Of a DNA stretch of 64,000 nucleotides, positions 36,001 to 54,455 are shown piece by piece. The notes beneath the pieces were generated by a model. The model saw only the letters and a list, made by a program, of their open reading frames with translations, was not told where the DNA came from and ran no database searches. The stretch is from Phoebastria nigripes (taxonomy: Eukaryota > Chordata > Aves > Procellariiformes > Diomedeidae): contig JAYKAV010001000.1 of NCBI GenBank assembly GCA_035582835.1, forward strand, positions 4,097,448 to 4,161,447. Direction: 5' to 3'. The position numbers and the translations under genes were made by a program. Each line of letters begins with the position of its first letter. Position 1 is the first letter of the stretch.

Positions 36001-37811
36001 CATACAAAGGGAAGACAAGCTAACACCAAAAAATCAGAAAGAAATGTCCTTTCTGCAGAAGAATATAATGTAAACATGATTTAGAAAGAACAATCTTGGG
36101 TTAAAGCTCTGATATCCANTCAGGCTTAGCGCATGACCGATAGATTTATTGGAGGACTAACACTGCCCAGTGTCTTTTGCATATTTTGGTCATGTGGTAC
36201 TGTGACAGTGGCAAACATTCCCACCTCTTCCCCTGGAGCTCTTGCAGTTTTGTTGCAGTTATTGAGACTGCCTGCATACCTTTCTGTATTGGCACTGTAG
36301 TGTGCCAAAGATGGTACAGGAGGAATTTGTACCATTACCACTGTAACGTACCAAAGATAGTACGTTACAGCGGTAATGGAACTAACTCCTTCCCAGTATC
36401 CTACTGCCTCAGACTCTTGCAAGATCTTTTCCCTTTCCTTGACAGAGAAACACATGTGCATCACTATCACCCTGATTTATGCCAAGAAGTGGATCTGTGC
36501 TCCTTCAAGACGTGGTGTGTGAAAGAAAGAAAAAGATTAGTTCCTCTCTCCTCTGTGACAAAGTGCTGATTCCTGGGTTCCATTGCACCACCAGTTCCTG
36601 GCTCAGCATCAGCAACTCTCACAGTTACAAACATTTTGATAGCTGCCACTTCCAGCTGAGAGCTGTAAGAAAGTTGGCTAAGCTAGCAAATCAGTGCCAG
36701 GAACATCTGGGGTGAAATGACTCTGCACACACATTCTTTTCTGTTCTTTGTAAAACTTCAATCCTGGCAAACTGGACATATTAATCTGGTTGAATTAATG
36801 CAATCTGTTAAATCTCATCCTATTTTTCCAGCGTATTCTACATATTGAATTACATTGAGACCACGAAAAAGAAGTGAAGTATAATTGCATCATATAAGTT
36901 GTTGGATGTGGAAGAAATCTGGGATGTTAAATAGCTGTGTTCATGGTCTGCTGAAGCTTTACATGGTTTGGAAGGCAGCATTATTTGCTGAGAGAGTATT
37001 TTGCAGATGCCAAAGTAGTAAAGTGATAAAATATCTAATGCTGATCTTGAACTGGTTAGTTCTAGGCTAATGAAATTAAGGGATAACTTCTACGCCTATG
37101 TACAAGAGTTTTAAGTTGCTCATAGGCAGAAGCAGTGAAAAACTGCAGTGGTTTATAAAATTTAAGATTAATTTTCAAAGGCAAATGTAGACATTTAAGG
37201 CACATTTCTAAGGGAGTGAAGATACTGTNGAAAATTCTTCAGCTCTAGGCTTAGAATAGTTGGTAATTCTGGATTTATTTGTTCATCTTAAGCTAGATTA
37301 GAGGAATACTGGAAAACTTGTCTAATGGAAACTCACCTCATACTAACAAGAACATTCCCTGTTTTTCAAATGAAACTCATTTTACTGAGGAAAGTGNTCT
37401 TGCTGGCTATGGCTATAAGGGCTAGATTCTGTAAGGTTATTAATATGCCTTACATAATTATGCTGACAAAAACTTTTAACTGTAGAACAGGCCTCCGTGT
37501 GCAATAGAAAGACTTCTAAAGAAGTTAGAATATTTTTTAATCAATTCACTGTTGTAATTATGAAAAATGTTTGCACAGGCATTGAGCCACGTTGATTGTT
37601 TATTTTTATATGGTCAATATGTTTAGGTTCCCTGCCCAGTTTAGGAAAAGGGTAAGGAATCTTGAAGCTTGCAAATGTAGACTGCCTGTTNTCTGGTTAT
37701 GGGATTTTGCCTTTTGCTCAGTTTCAGGTTCAAATAAACTTGAAGTAAAATAACTGCTAAGATAAACTTCCTGAAATCAGTGGAATTACATCAGGAGTGC
37801 TTCTGAGATCT
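33016..37811. other. Intergenic, no gene recognised
   Basis: AT-rich sequence. A T17/G-run tract (TTTTT...GGGGGGGGCGGGGGGG) lies near 33761-33793, and a strong hairpin near 36332-36379 is listed separately. No ORF has coding character. Confidence 0.55.
36332..36379 (-). repeat. 20-bp inverted repeat, hairpin with 8-nt loop
   Basis: The left arm is CCATTACCACTGTAACGTAC (36332-36351), the loop CAAAGATA and the right arm GTACGTTACAGCGGTAATGG (36360-36379). Nineteen of 20 positions pair. The odd pair is A-C on the + strand but U-G in a - strand RNA, so the - strand transcript would fold without mismatch. A degenerate copy of the central module (ACTGTA..GT.CCAAAGAT.GTAC) precedes it at about 36294-36318. 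It could be a MITE remnant or a small-RNA precursor. Confidence 0.6.
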
Positions 37812-37880
37812 TCATAGAATCATGGAATAGTTTGGATTGGAAGGGACCTTTCAAAGGTCATCTAGTCCAACCCCCTGCCA
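37812..37880 (-). mobile_element. CR1 LINE 3'-end fragment
   Basis: The segment starts TCATAGAATCATGGAATAG and runs TTTGGATTGGAAGGGACCTT, then GGTCATCTAGTCCAACCCCC. This is the reverse complement of the conserved 3' end of avian CR1, including the terminal octamer repeats (ATTCTATGATT-like). Only about 69 bp remain, consistent with the extreme 5' truncation typical of CR1. It is much better preserved than the LINE relics elsewhere in the window. Confidence 0.85.
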
Positions 37881-40800
37881 TCTTTTTAAATTTGGTTCAT
37901 TATTCTTATCAAAATCATACTCGGGTTTCTCTTGCAGGAAATTGGTGGTCCTTAGTTTCCTAGGTAGCTAGTGACAGTAAGAGTTGTTCAGATTTGGTGC
38001 AGAGAATTTTGATGCTGAGTCTCTAGTTATATTTTTAAACATTTATACATTTAAGGCAACTTAAAATATCAGTTTCAGGTTTTGTGGCCATCACTAAGGT
38101 GATACCATCTGAGTCTTAAAGCGCTTACAGCTTTGTAGTGACTGTCTGATGTAGCTCTACTGCACACTTTCAGCAAATTGTTACTGGAGATGTACTAAAA
38201 AGGAAGCAATAAGCAAGCCAGGTAGATTTAATTCCAGAAATACTCCTAAGTGAAACTATATGGGATGACCTTGTTACTTGGCTTCTGGAAGGTGCACGTA
38301 AGCATGCCTCAAGTGAAGATTTCTATTGCTTGGATTTCATTACCTTTGTTTTCTATTTGACATTTTGGATTGTAGAGGGAATAATATCTTAAAATCACTG
38401 GATGAAACATCTAAGGGTAACATCTGGTGTCTGCCAAATGTTTTATGGCCTTTTTGATACAGTGATTATTGATCCTCAGAGTCCTCCTGCTCTGGAAGAA
38501 ATGTATGAAGTCTTGTAAAATATCCTGTTCACTTTATATGGTATCAATACTTACTTAATCTTGACTTTAAAAACAAACAGAACAAGATTTTTACCTCAAG
38601 TTTTAGATGCCCTGCAAGTTAAAAAAGTAACTCTCTCACGCATGCCTGATCTCACAACTTGAACAGTTAATAAAAGGCAAGTTAATATCAATGCAACTGC
38701 AAAGTTTTGATGCAGAGCACTAGGACTTAAAATTTTAGCTTGTACACTGTATGCCTTTTGAGTGCTTACTTGCCAGAGAAAAAGAGATGAGGCTTAACAA
38801 GACAGACCTAGAAATCAACATATTTTTGGAAACAGCCAGTGTTGGAGTGTATTGTGAAGTCACTGGTGGAGAGAGCCCTATTTAGTAGTTTTCACTTTGA
38901 ACAAAGAGTCTAAGACCTCAAAAGCTCTATGACTCCCCTGAGGTTTGTCTCATTTGTAAATGAACAATTGGGTTAAGGAATCCTATGTATTCCCCTGCCT
39001 TAGAGAACCCATGCCTTCTTCCTAGTTATCAGCTGCATTTGGCCAATATTCATTTATAAATGCTGAGACAATGGCCTGTAGAGCAAGAGCTATTGAACAC
39101 TTAGTTATACCAGATTGTAATAGTGTTTGTGTTCTGCATGCATGGAGTTTATCCACCGTGATTCTGTCCAGGGTGGGTGAGGACACAGGAAGGTTGATTT
39201 CCACTCAATATTCTTTTGCATTAGTTGAGGAAAGTCCCTTTTAAAGAGCCTTTCTGCTTTGGAAGGGTTTCCTTGGGAAGCACTGGTGCTTTCTTTTAGA
39301 AAGAAAACCCCATGCAGTTGACTGTCTTTCAGAATAGTCTGTTCATTCTCAGTATAGGTTTTCAACATATGTAGTGAAATGTGTACACTGTACACAGCAT
39401 ATTTGCACCATGGTCTATTTAAGAGAGAAATACCCATTATTCCCATATTAGAACAGTGGGTGTTCTTGTTGAACCTGGAGATGGAGATAAATATAACATG
39501 TTCCTAACAAAATAACCTTGCCAGCTTAAAATCTGGAACTGTGTGTCTGCTGTTTGAGAGAGCAAAAATAAATCAGTGAACTATATTTCCTCTGTGGAAG
39601 TAGGAATTTCTCTGATTTACTCTGCATTGCTTACCTCAGGGACAACCCAAGCAGAGAAGGCTGCCAGGCATCTTGTTTGGCAAGGCTCCCTGTTTTTATG
39701 CATCATCATCACTGCTAGGTCTTTGTTACGTGACTAAGTTTGTGGAATAATGTGTAAGGTGGGAGTTAGTTGCACTCTACTGAGAAACTGCTTTCCCCTT
39801 TGGTAACGTGACGTTAATTACTGAAGACACAGATGAATACTTTGTATGTGCAGAGGACCATGAAAGCATGAATAAATAACATCTCTAGTGATCAGCTGGC
39901 AGAATGGCAAATACGTTGGTATTACACTGAACAGATGGATTCTCTGCCAGTTGTGATGACTTCTGCAGTAAAAGGGTCAAATGTGTTTTATACTGTTTTC
40001 TTATCCAGGAATGTCTTCCTGCTTCCCTCAAATTGTGAATAAAGAGCAAAGCGATTCTGACAATGCCTTTTCTTTCTCCTTCATTCCTAGGCTTTGGGAG
40101 ATGAATAACTTTTTATTACTTTTAGGGGTTGCTGAAAGGTTAAAGATTGTGAAATCTCATCCAGAAAAAAAAAATCGCCCCACTTTCCAAAGAAAAACAG
40201 AAAAGCTGTATGGATAGAGATCTCATAACCTGAAAATCTATTTGAAGGGCAATTATTTGCTTTACATGAAATGTGCCAAGCCATAGTGTCCTTAGGAGTT
40301 CTATGTTCCTTCTGAAAACAGNAATAACTGAAAACTTGAAAGGATTAGAAAACTCTTTCTGTGCCAGTTGTTTGTTTTGGAGTTTGTTTGCCTTGTTTTT
40401 TACTTCTGTTACATTTGATAAATAGCTGCAGTGATAAAATTCAAAGAGGCTTGTCTGTAACGGCCTAGCTGCAGGAGCGCCCGATGTGGAATTCTATACA
40501 GCTTGTTGTTAGTTTTCACTTTCTCTTTTTAAGCGGCATGAACAGCTGACTGTATCTAATTGTATTTCTTTCCTGTCACTACAAAATTTTCCCACGTGAG
40601 CTAGGGCTGTGGTAAGCTCTCTGACATATGGGTCAGTGGAGATAAACTGCAATCAGGAATTCATAATTAAAAATACTGCACTTCAGCTCTGTTGCTGATT
40701 ATCCTGGGTGCCTCTATGTCAATCTGTCACAAAATGTCCAGCATTCTCTAGGGAACCACTCCACACAGCGTTGAATAAGGAAACTTTGAGCTATGTTTGT

Positions 40801-42127
40801 TATGGAAAGAAGAGGAAACCATACTGTAGAATAATGGATGCGAACTAGGTCTAGGAGAAATGTGGCCTCTTGTGCTCCCACAGATAAATGGTTTAGACCT
40901 ATTGTGGGAAAGGACATGTCTGCATGATTCAGTCATGGAAAATGGACATAGAATGAGCTCTGCGGAGTAACAGGGTTTCCAAGATGATGTGAGGGTGGTA
41001 GAACATTCTCTGGGCCCATATAATCAACTATAGATTATCATAAGAAGATGGGCCAGGTAATGGGCTCAAGCATAACATACTCCCTGATCTGTAACACACA
41101 CATCTAAACGACACTCAGAAGCCACCTGTATTTTAATTGTGTAAGGTCTTAACAAGGAATTATGGGAGATAAGAATTTGGACTTACCCAGGGCTTTCCCT
41201 GGCTTGTTCACACTGCTGAAAAGGGTTGCATGGGACTTTGTCCTGCANTACCCTAGAGTTTGCCCCTGTTTGAATATGAGGTGAGTTTGGGGAGTGTAGG
41301 ATTGAGCCACTACTTGCATGACACAGGCGCACTCTAAAGCCATCCAAATTATAGCAGTTGTGGTACTTGGCCACTTATGGGTAAAGCTATTTTTTCCCTG
41401 TTTCCTACCTTCTCCAGTACAGGACAGACATTCATAGATCTGGGATGCAATTTGGGTATTTTTGTTAAAAGCCAGTACTGACAACATTCATTCTCACACT
41501 TGAGGGCATCTCTCTCCAAGGTCAAAAGCAAATATGAGCAAACAATAAGTAACATTAACAAAATAGGAATTTGCTTGCCAGCTGATTTCCTTCAATGTTT
41601 GAATGCATATGTTCTTGTGGTTTGGATGCGTGAGATATGTATCTGTAGAAAGAAAGATATTTTCTGATTTTTAAACCTTTAGAAAATGAGGCTTTGCAAG
41701 TCCTGCCCAACATCTGCTCCAGATGCAAATCTAAACATTTAGGCCATTAATATGTAGGCAGAATTATAAAACTGTTACATAATGTATGTTCCCAAACCAA
41801 AGATATATGTATTTTTCTTTGTAAGTAGAATTTCCTCCTGCCTTGCCTCACATCACAATTTTGCACTCTGCCCCATTGCTACTTATCTGCTGATAATGTT
41901 GAATGTATTTTTTTGAGTAGGATAACGTATACTATTACTTAAAATAAAAGCTTGAATATTCATGAGAGCGCTTTTTTATGGATATTGTATCTGCTTTCAT
42001 TTTCTGTGTCACTAGTTCTCTGTAATATAAATTAGTTTAACACTTCCCATAGGCCAAATTCTAGTCTTACACATGCCAAAACCCTGCTGAAGCAAGATTG
42101 TGAGTCTGTTCCTACAAAATCTCTTAC
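37881..42127. other. Intergenic, no gene recognised
   Basis: AT-rich, without coding ORFs, RNA genes or recognisable elements. The longest ORF (39105-39446, - strand, 113 codons) has no family resemblance. Confidence 0.55.
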
Positions 42128-42132
42128 TTAGG
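42128..42132. repeat. Target-site duplication TTAGG, left copy
   Basis: Identical to TTAGG at 42651-42655 immediately beyond the other LTR end. It confirms the insertion borders. Confidence 0.85.
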
Positions 42133-42650
42133 TGTCATGGTTTAACTCAGCAGGCAGCTAAATAACACACAGCTGTTCACTCACTCCCCCTGAGGGGGAT
42201 GGGGGAGAGGATCGGAAAAAAGGTAAAACTCGTGGACTGAGATAAAGACAATTTAATAGGACAGAAAAGGAAGGGAAAATAATAACAATTATAGAAGAAT
42301 ATACAAAACAAGTGATGCACAATGCAATTGCTCACCACCTGCTGGCCCCCCCTGGCCAACTCCCCCCAGTTTTTTGTTCAGCATGACATCATATGGTATG
42401 GAATATCCCTTTGGCCAGTTTCAGTCAGCTGTCCTGGCTGTGTCCCCTCCCAGCTTCTTGTGCACCTCCAGCCTCCTCACTGGCAGGGCAGTATGAGAAG
42501 CTGAAAAGTCCTTGACTTAGTGTAAGCACTGCTCAGCAACAACTAAAACATCAGTGTGTTATCAACATTATTCTCATCCTAAATCCAAACCACAGTACTA
42601 TACCAGCTACTAGGAAGAAAATTAACTCTATCCCAGCTGAAACCAGGACG
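42133..42650 (-). mobile_element. Solo LTR of an avian ERVL-type endogenous retrovirus
   Basis: The 518-bp segment begins TGTCATGGTTTAAC and ends CCCAGCTGAAACCAGGACG on the + strand. It is flanked by an exact 5-bp direct repeat TTAGG (42128-42132 and 42651-42655), the duplication length usual for ERVL-type elements. The body matches a family abundant in neoavian birds, including ACAAAACAAGTGATGCACAA, CATATGGTATGGAATATCCC and ACTAAAACATCAGTGTGTTA. Transcriptional orientation is -. The usual TATA region appears mutated (near 42370-42380), and ATTAAA on the - strand (42252-42257) is a likely poly(A) signal. The terminal CA-type end has decayed to CG. No internal retroviral genes are present. Confidence 0.9.
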
Positions 42651-42655
42651 TTAGG
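42651..42655. repeat. Target-site duplication TTAGG, right copy
   Basis: Exact partner of the 42128-42132 copy, flanking the solo LTR. Confidence 0.85.
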
Positions 42656-49090
<6,435 letters not shown>

Positions 49091-49099
49091 CCAGTGCTG

Positions 49100-49640
49100 T
49101 TCCAACAGCAACCCAGGGCGGTGGAGCTGCCTGCCACCAACGCTGCCAGCTGCCCCCGAGCCTTTAAGTGGCGCGGGCTGCGTGGGCGGGCGGCTGCCGC
49201 CTCACGCCGGGCTCAGCGGCGGGTGCCTGGGGAAGAGCTGTAATGCCACGAGCGGCGCCGGTACGAGCCCCCGCTGGGGCTGAGGGAGGCTCACCGAGCG
49301 CCATGCCAGGGAGNCGGGAGCCAGTGGTGGGCGGCCGGTTAGCCGCGAGCAGCGAAGCGTTCGAAGCGGGGGTGGGGGCGCGTGCGCGTGCCGGGGCTAA
49401 CGGCCGACCAACGGCTCACCGGCTCCCGCCCTCGGAACCGTTAGGGCGGCCGCGGGGAGCCCACAGCTTCCAGAACGTTTCCGGCCGCCGGCTCGAGGGG
49501 GCTCTGTGGCTGGGAGCTGGTCCTCCAGCCTGGGGCTGCGTGCTGCGGCCGTGGGGTGCCCCAGGTACGCGCCTGGGATGCCGTGAGGCTTTAGATAACT
49601 CCGCCGGCTGAAGGCACCTTTCTGTTCTGAGGGGCGATCA
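49100..49640 (+). promoter_or_regulatory. CpG-island promoter of an unidentified transcript
   Basis: An abrupt island of G+C- and CpG-rich sequence in an otherwise AT-rich region. It has GC boxes GGGCGG at 49184-49189, 49329-49334 and 49444-49449 and a NotI-type GCGGCCGC at 49446-49453. No TATA box is evident at a convincing position. CpG islands of this kind mark germline-active, usually housekeeping or developmental, promoters. A strong donor (CCCCAG|GTACGC, exon end 49564) favours transcription to the right, but a bidirectional or leftward promoter cannot be excluded. SHCBP1 ends 36 kb away, so this is a separate unit. Confidence 0.75.
49168..49564 (+). other. Candidate first exon with open frame
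   Basis: Within the CpG island one frame is open from an ATG at 49168 through the donor after 49564. The product is Ala/Gly/Arg/Pro-rich (MARAAWAGGC..., later LGRPRGAHSF...). This composition is what any G+C-rich 5' UTR gives, so coding status is doubtful; one N lies inside. The frame leaves the exon in phase 1. Confidence 0.3.
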
Positions 49641-52600
49641 GCCCGCGTCAGGCGTCCTCATGAGGGGAAGTGCTGAGATGCAGTCGGTAGAGGCGGCCCC
49701 AGGAGAAAAACAAAAAACCTCCTCATTTTCTGTCTACTAGGTGGTTTGCTTACAGATCACCCGAGGGCACTCTGGTAGGACTAATACTTCAGTTGATGTT
49801 TATAATTATTAGTTTTTATCTACGTGCACAATTCCCTAAATTACTAGAGGTTTTTGTCATGTTTTTCAACAAATGTAAGTTAATCACAGAATTATGTGAG
49901 AGAAATAAATTCTCTGGTATAAAGCTGTCCTAATTGAGAAGTCTTCATTGGGGATTATGGGAGCAGCAGCATTTACTTTTGGATTTATATGAGATAATTA
50001 TCAGTGATGTGTGTATGATAAATTGGTTGCTAGTCACAGAAGTGATTTTGGAAAGTATGGATTGTTAATCTGTTGTCTATAGAAATTAAGTTGCAATTGG
50101 CTTTGAGTCTTTCTTAACTCTTAATAATGTAACCTGAATTTGAACAAAGCCCTCTCCCTAGATTTTCAGTAACCATAAAGCATCTCTTCTGAAATGGGTA
50201 TAAAACATTAAAATGAATTTAGTGTCAGTTTGGTGCATAACCTCTTTTGATTTTCCTTGGATGTGGCACAGTTTCCCAGTAGCTTCTGTACACTGGTCTT
50301 ATGTTTCCGGAAAAGAAAGAGATTTTAAGAAGTGACTTCAATGCAGCATAGTGCTGGTGCACTAGCCCAGCGGTTAGGTGAAGATGCACAAATCTCTTTG
50401 AACAGACAGTTCCCTTCCCTCCCTCATCCTTTCCCTCACCAGTAGTTTTGTTTTCATATAACATTTCAAGCTAGAGGGTTGTTCCAAAGCCTACTGCCAT
50501 TAGTGAAAGGACATTAAACACAGCAGTCAGGGATCTACACCTGCAGTTTATATAAACTTAATGCAAAGTCTCTGCAAAACACTTTACAGATAAGGTTGAT
50601 GATAGGCTGAGAAAAATGCAACCATCCCTGAACAATTTGACTGTTTTTTTCCACCTTTTCAGACAGTTTTATATTTCAGGGAATTTCCAGTTGTGACTGT
50701 GTTGTTTGTTTGTAATATTTACTTTTGTAAACTCCTAAAGACTGATTATGAGATTAATAGCACTTGATATGCCTGAGGAAGTTGTTACAAAAGTACTTTT
50801 TGGGCCTTTTTCTGTACTGGTCTGATTCTCAATCTCATTCTGTAGTCTGATCAAAGTATTACAGCCTGGACTTGGTTACAAACTACGGCATCAGATGGTG
50901 GTTTATGGTTATTCCCTTTCCAATGATTAGCTCCCCTACACTGGGTTTCTGAATAGGAGCCAACAGTATCCATTCACTTCATGCTTCCTTTTCCTAGGAA
51001 AGATCTAAACAAACAGGAGTTTAGATGGATATTTAGATAACACAAATGGGCTATTATTATATGTGTAACTCACCAGCGAGATTTTATTTTCTGATCTAAA
51101 AAAGAAAATTGTGTTGTTGGGCACAATGCAGTGTTAGTCTAATAGATCTTGAGCTACTGTGGTGACAGGTGGCTGGCTGAAAGCTGTTAAGCAGATCCAA
51201 GTATAAACTTCTGTGTTGTCTTTTTTTTTTTTTTTTTAAATGGTTCAATATTACATAAACTTTTGACATGTGGCTGGTATGGTTAAAAATCATTCTGATA
51301 AATACTGCTAATAGAATTGTTCAAAGAAATTAACTCATGATNTTGCTAATTTTTACCACCTGGCATAAAGCTGCAATCCAGGTCAAGTATATTCCCAAAG
51401 CTGAACAGTGTATTTATTATCTGTTGTTTTCTTGCTTGTAAATACTTTTCATTCCTAAATTAGTTTTCTATTTTTATAAACAGCACTACCATGGAAAACT
51501 GTGGTTCTGACATGCAACAAATATTTCCAATAAGACATTTATAAATATATTTTTGTGTTGATTCATTTACTGAATAATTATTTGGTGAATGTTAGGATTT
51601 CTATTTCAAGCTGAGGTTTGTAGTTCCTTAACCACTAGAAGGCACTCTAGTATAAAACTTCCTCTTTAACAGCTTACAAAACCTGCATCTAAGTAAGGAC
51701 AACACATAAACAAACACGACTGGCTTTAAGCGATTTCCTTCTAAAGATAGCTATCTTCACTCTTACGTGAGATGATAACCTTCAAATTATTGTTTGTCCA
51801 GCTACACCAGAACTTACGCTCAAATGCACACATACTGCAAGCGTGTGTATGCATAGTAATCAGTGTGTTGATTATTATTGCTGTTTCATCAGGTAGCACT
51901 TAGAAACCAGAAAGAGGTTAAGTTGTCTCACGTTCTGTGGTTTGTACACGTGTATACGGAATACATTGCTGATGTGCTAGCGGGTAGAATTTTTCACCCA
52001 CCACACTCTCCTTTCAGTACTGAATCTCTCTCTTGGCTTCGATGAGAGTGATGTTACCCCACCACTGCGTATTTGCATGAAAGTACATCATGCAGTGTTA
52101 AGATTCACAGTTAAAATAAACATAGAAGTCTAGAAATGTGAATATGTTGCTATAGTAACACTGAATTGTTTTGTATGCCAAGTGGTTGCACTTGGAAATT
52201 GCTTCTGTTTTGTGAGGTTATCAGATGTTTCCAGTTTAGCGAGTAGTTTGGAAAACAATAGGTTTCAAGTTAAAACACTATTAAAAATAACTGATATAAT
52301 ATAATATAACTTGTTCTTTTTTCTTTCCTTCATGTGTAGTTGACTAATTTTCTGTTTCTGTACATAGCAGTGTTGTATATTGGGTTAAAAAACCCCACAC
52401 CTCTGGAATTCAATATTGGATCACTTTGAGTCTCAATATTTTTGAAAGGTGTTCTGTGAAATTATTTATAGTGCATTTGGTACTTGCCAATATTTACTGA
52501 AAAGATATGCAGGACTATATATCCTGATCAGAAAAGGCAGTCATATTGGAAGAAATCACCTGACTCNTGAAATTCAGTATATATCAGCATTAAACTTGAT

Positions 52601-52717
52601 AATCAGTATAGCTAAATGTTGAATGTCAAAATCTGAAACTTCAGAACTGTTTTTCTTCTCATTTAAGTATTATATGATTTTGAATAAGAATGTACTTGTT
52701 CTTCCTTCTTGTTTTAG

Positions 52718-52863
52718 CAAAAAGTTTGCGTTTTGGCAAACAAAATACATATTTGGAAAATGTAAAGAATTTACTAGATTATAGCAAAAAATCAGGAGAT
52801 CTTGAACTTGAGCCATTTGTGACTTTCATTAATCCCGACTTTCTTCTTTTTCCTCATACTTGA
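52718..52863 (+). CDS. Candidate terminal exon of the CpG-island transcript
   Basis: A long pyrimidine tract ends in TTGTTTTAG, then a frame stays open for 47 codons (KSLRFGKQNTYLENVKNLLD, then YSKKSGDLELEPFVTFINPD and FLLFPHT) to TGA 52861-52863. It needs one base from the previous exon, which is what the open frame ending at 49564 supplies (G+CA, Ala). AATAAA follows at 53644-53649. I recognise no family. A chance ORF or a non-coding exon remains likely. Confidence 0.25.
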
Positions 52864-54368
52864 TGTTTTATGAAGATCCCCCCCCGCCCCGCCTTTTTTT
52901 TTTTTCTTTCCTTCCTGAGTCTCACTAAAACAAGATATATCTTGTATACTAGAAGTCTGAAAGAAATGGCTCAAACTCTGTCTGGGAGGACAGAGGGAAA
53001 AATCTCTTCCAAGAGACTTACTACTTATTCTTATATTACTTATTCTTACTATTTCTAATAAGCATCTGAATCCTGATTAGATGTTGGGGCTGGAACATGA
53101 GTCCCTCTGAGGTTCTCCATCACTAGTACCACGTCAAGAGACAAACCTAACTGCTGTCAAATTCAGTAAAATAATTTTGCATATTAGGAGTCCTTAAAAA
53201 TGTTAATACCGTGCTAATTTTTTTACTTCATGCAGTTTAGTTTCAGAGAAAGTTAGTATCTCTGCTCTGGCGGAATATGTCGTATTTCATTGCTTTTAGA
53301 CATAGAATTTTCCCAGTTGTAGAACAGATTTGCAAAGATGTGCCATAAGGCACTCTCTGTAACTGAATCCAGAAAGGCAAATCTTTCTGTTTGGACATCT
53401 ATTAATTATACATAATACTAGTTTATGTAATCTGGTTCCAAATACATTATCTACAACCAATTCTGATGCTGTCACTTCCATTTAATTCCTAGGGAACACT
53501 TACTGAGATGGGATAAAGTTGAAATCAACGCTTTTTGTGTCCAGGACTGTTTAGAATGCACTGACATTTAAAATCAAAACCTCACAGGATATGCTTTTTT
53601 CAAAAATCTGAAGTGCAAAGTATAGTTGACATAAAATCCAAGGAATAAAATAGTATAGTATATGACAAGAAATAAAAAAACCCTGCTTTTATGCCACCTT
53701 GAAGAACCAAAGAAATTAAATGCTTGGAAAACTCCTTACTAGCTTTTATTTATATTCAAGGATTCAAGGCTTGATCCTGCAGGATGCTGAACACTCTTGT
53801 TGCAGTCTGGCACTTGGGTGTTTGATTGTTCTCAAGTGTAAGAACAGTTAGACATACACAAGTTCACTTTGCCAAGTCAGCTTGCTGGAATGGAGGGCCT
53901 TGTCTTTGCAAGTTTGAACTTTGTTAAAGCAGTTACATTGCTATCTTAAGAACAAGTGAGTTCTCCCTGGGACGTGTAAAAAAAAAACCAAAAAAGCCCC
54001 CCANATCTGAACAACTTTCCTCCCTTTTCCCAAGGAAATGCTCGATGTCAGTGGGTAAAAAAAAAACTGCAGAAAGCAAGGGTAACCTAACTTTGTGGAA
54101 TAGAACTGTTCTTTCCACAGTATAGGTGCACAAGGAAGGTTCCTCATATCTTTACACTTGAATACAAGTAAGAAGCTAATGAGGCAATCAGTCCCCGTCC
54201 AGAGTATTGCAAAGAAGGTTCAATCCACCTGCTGACCAGTGAGTGTGTGAAGGCTTGCACATGGGAGGCATCTGTTTGTGTAACACAAATGCTTGTGCCT
54301 GTTTACATCAAGGAGAAAGTTTGTGAGAATCCCCCACCCTTTTTTTTTTATTTTTTTTTTGTTCACAG

Positions 54369-54455
54369 ATGAAAGTTTTTGTGCAGAAGAATATGCTTGA
54401 AACTGCAGAAGGGATGAATTTAATTTCCTTCACTGAGCCAATCCTGAAGCATAAA
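54369..54455 (+). CDS. Candidate internal exon, 29 codons
   Basis: A T-rich tract with TTCACAG precedes ATGAAAG, and the donor is CATAAA|GTAGGT. The 87 bp are open in one frame (MKVFVQKNMLETAEGMNLIS, then FTEPILKHK). Both ends are in phase 0, while the 52718 exon ends in a stop, so the two could join only through an internal donor (AAT|GTAAAG near 52763). Weak candidate. Confidence 0.18.

Noticed and set aside
42177..42359. ORF on the - strand
   Set aside because: Lies inside the solo LTR. LTRs of this kind do not encode protein.
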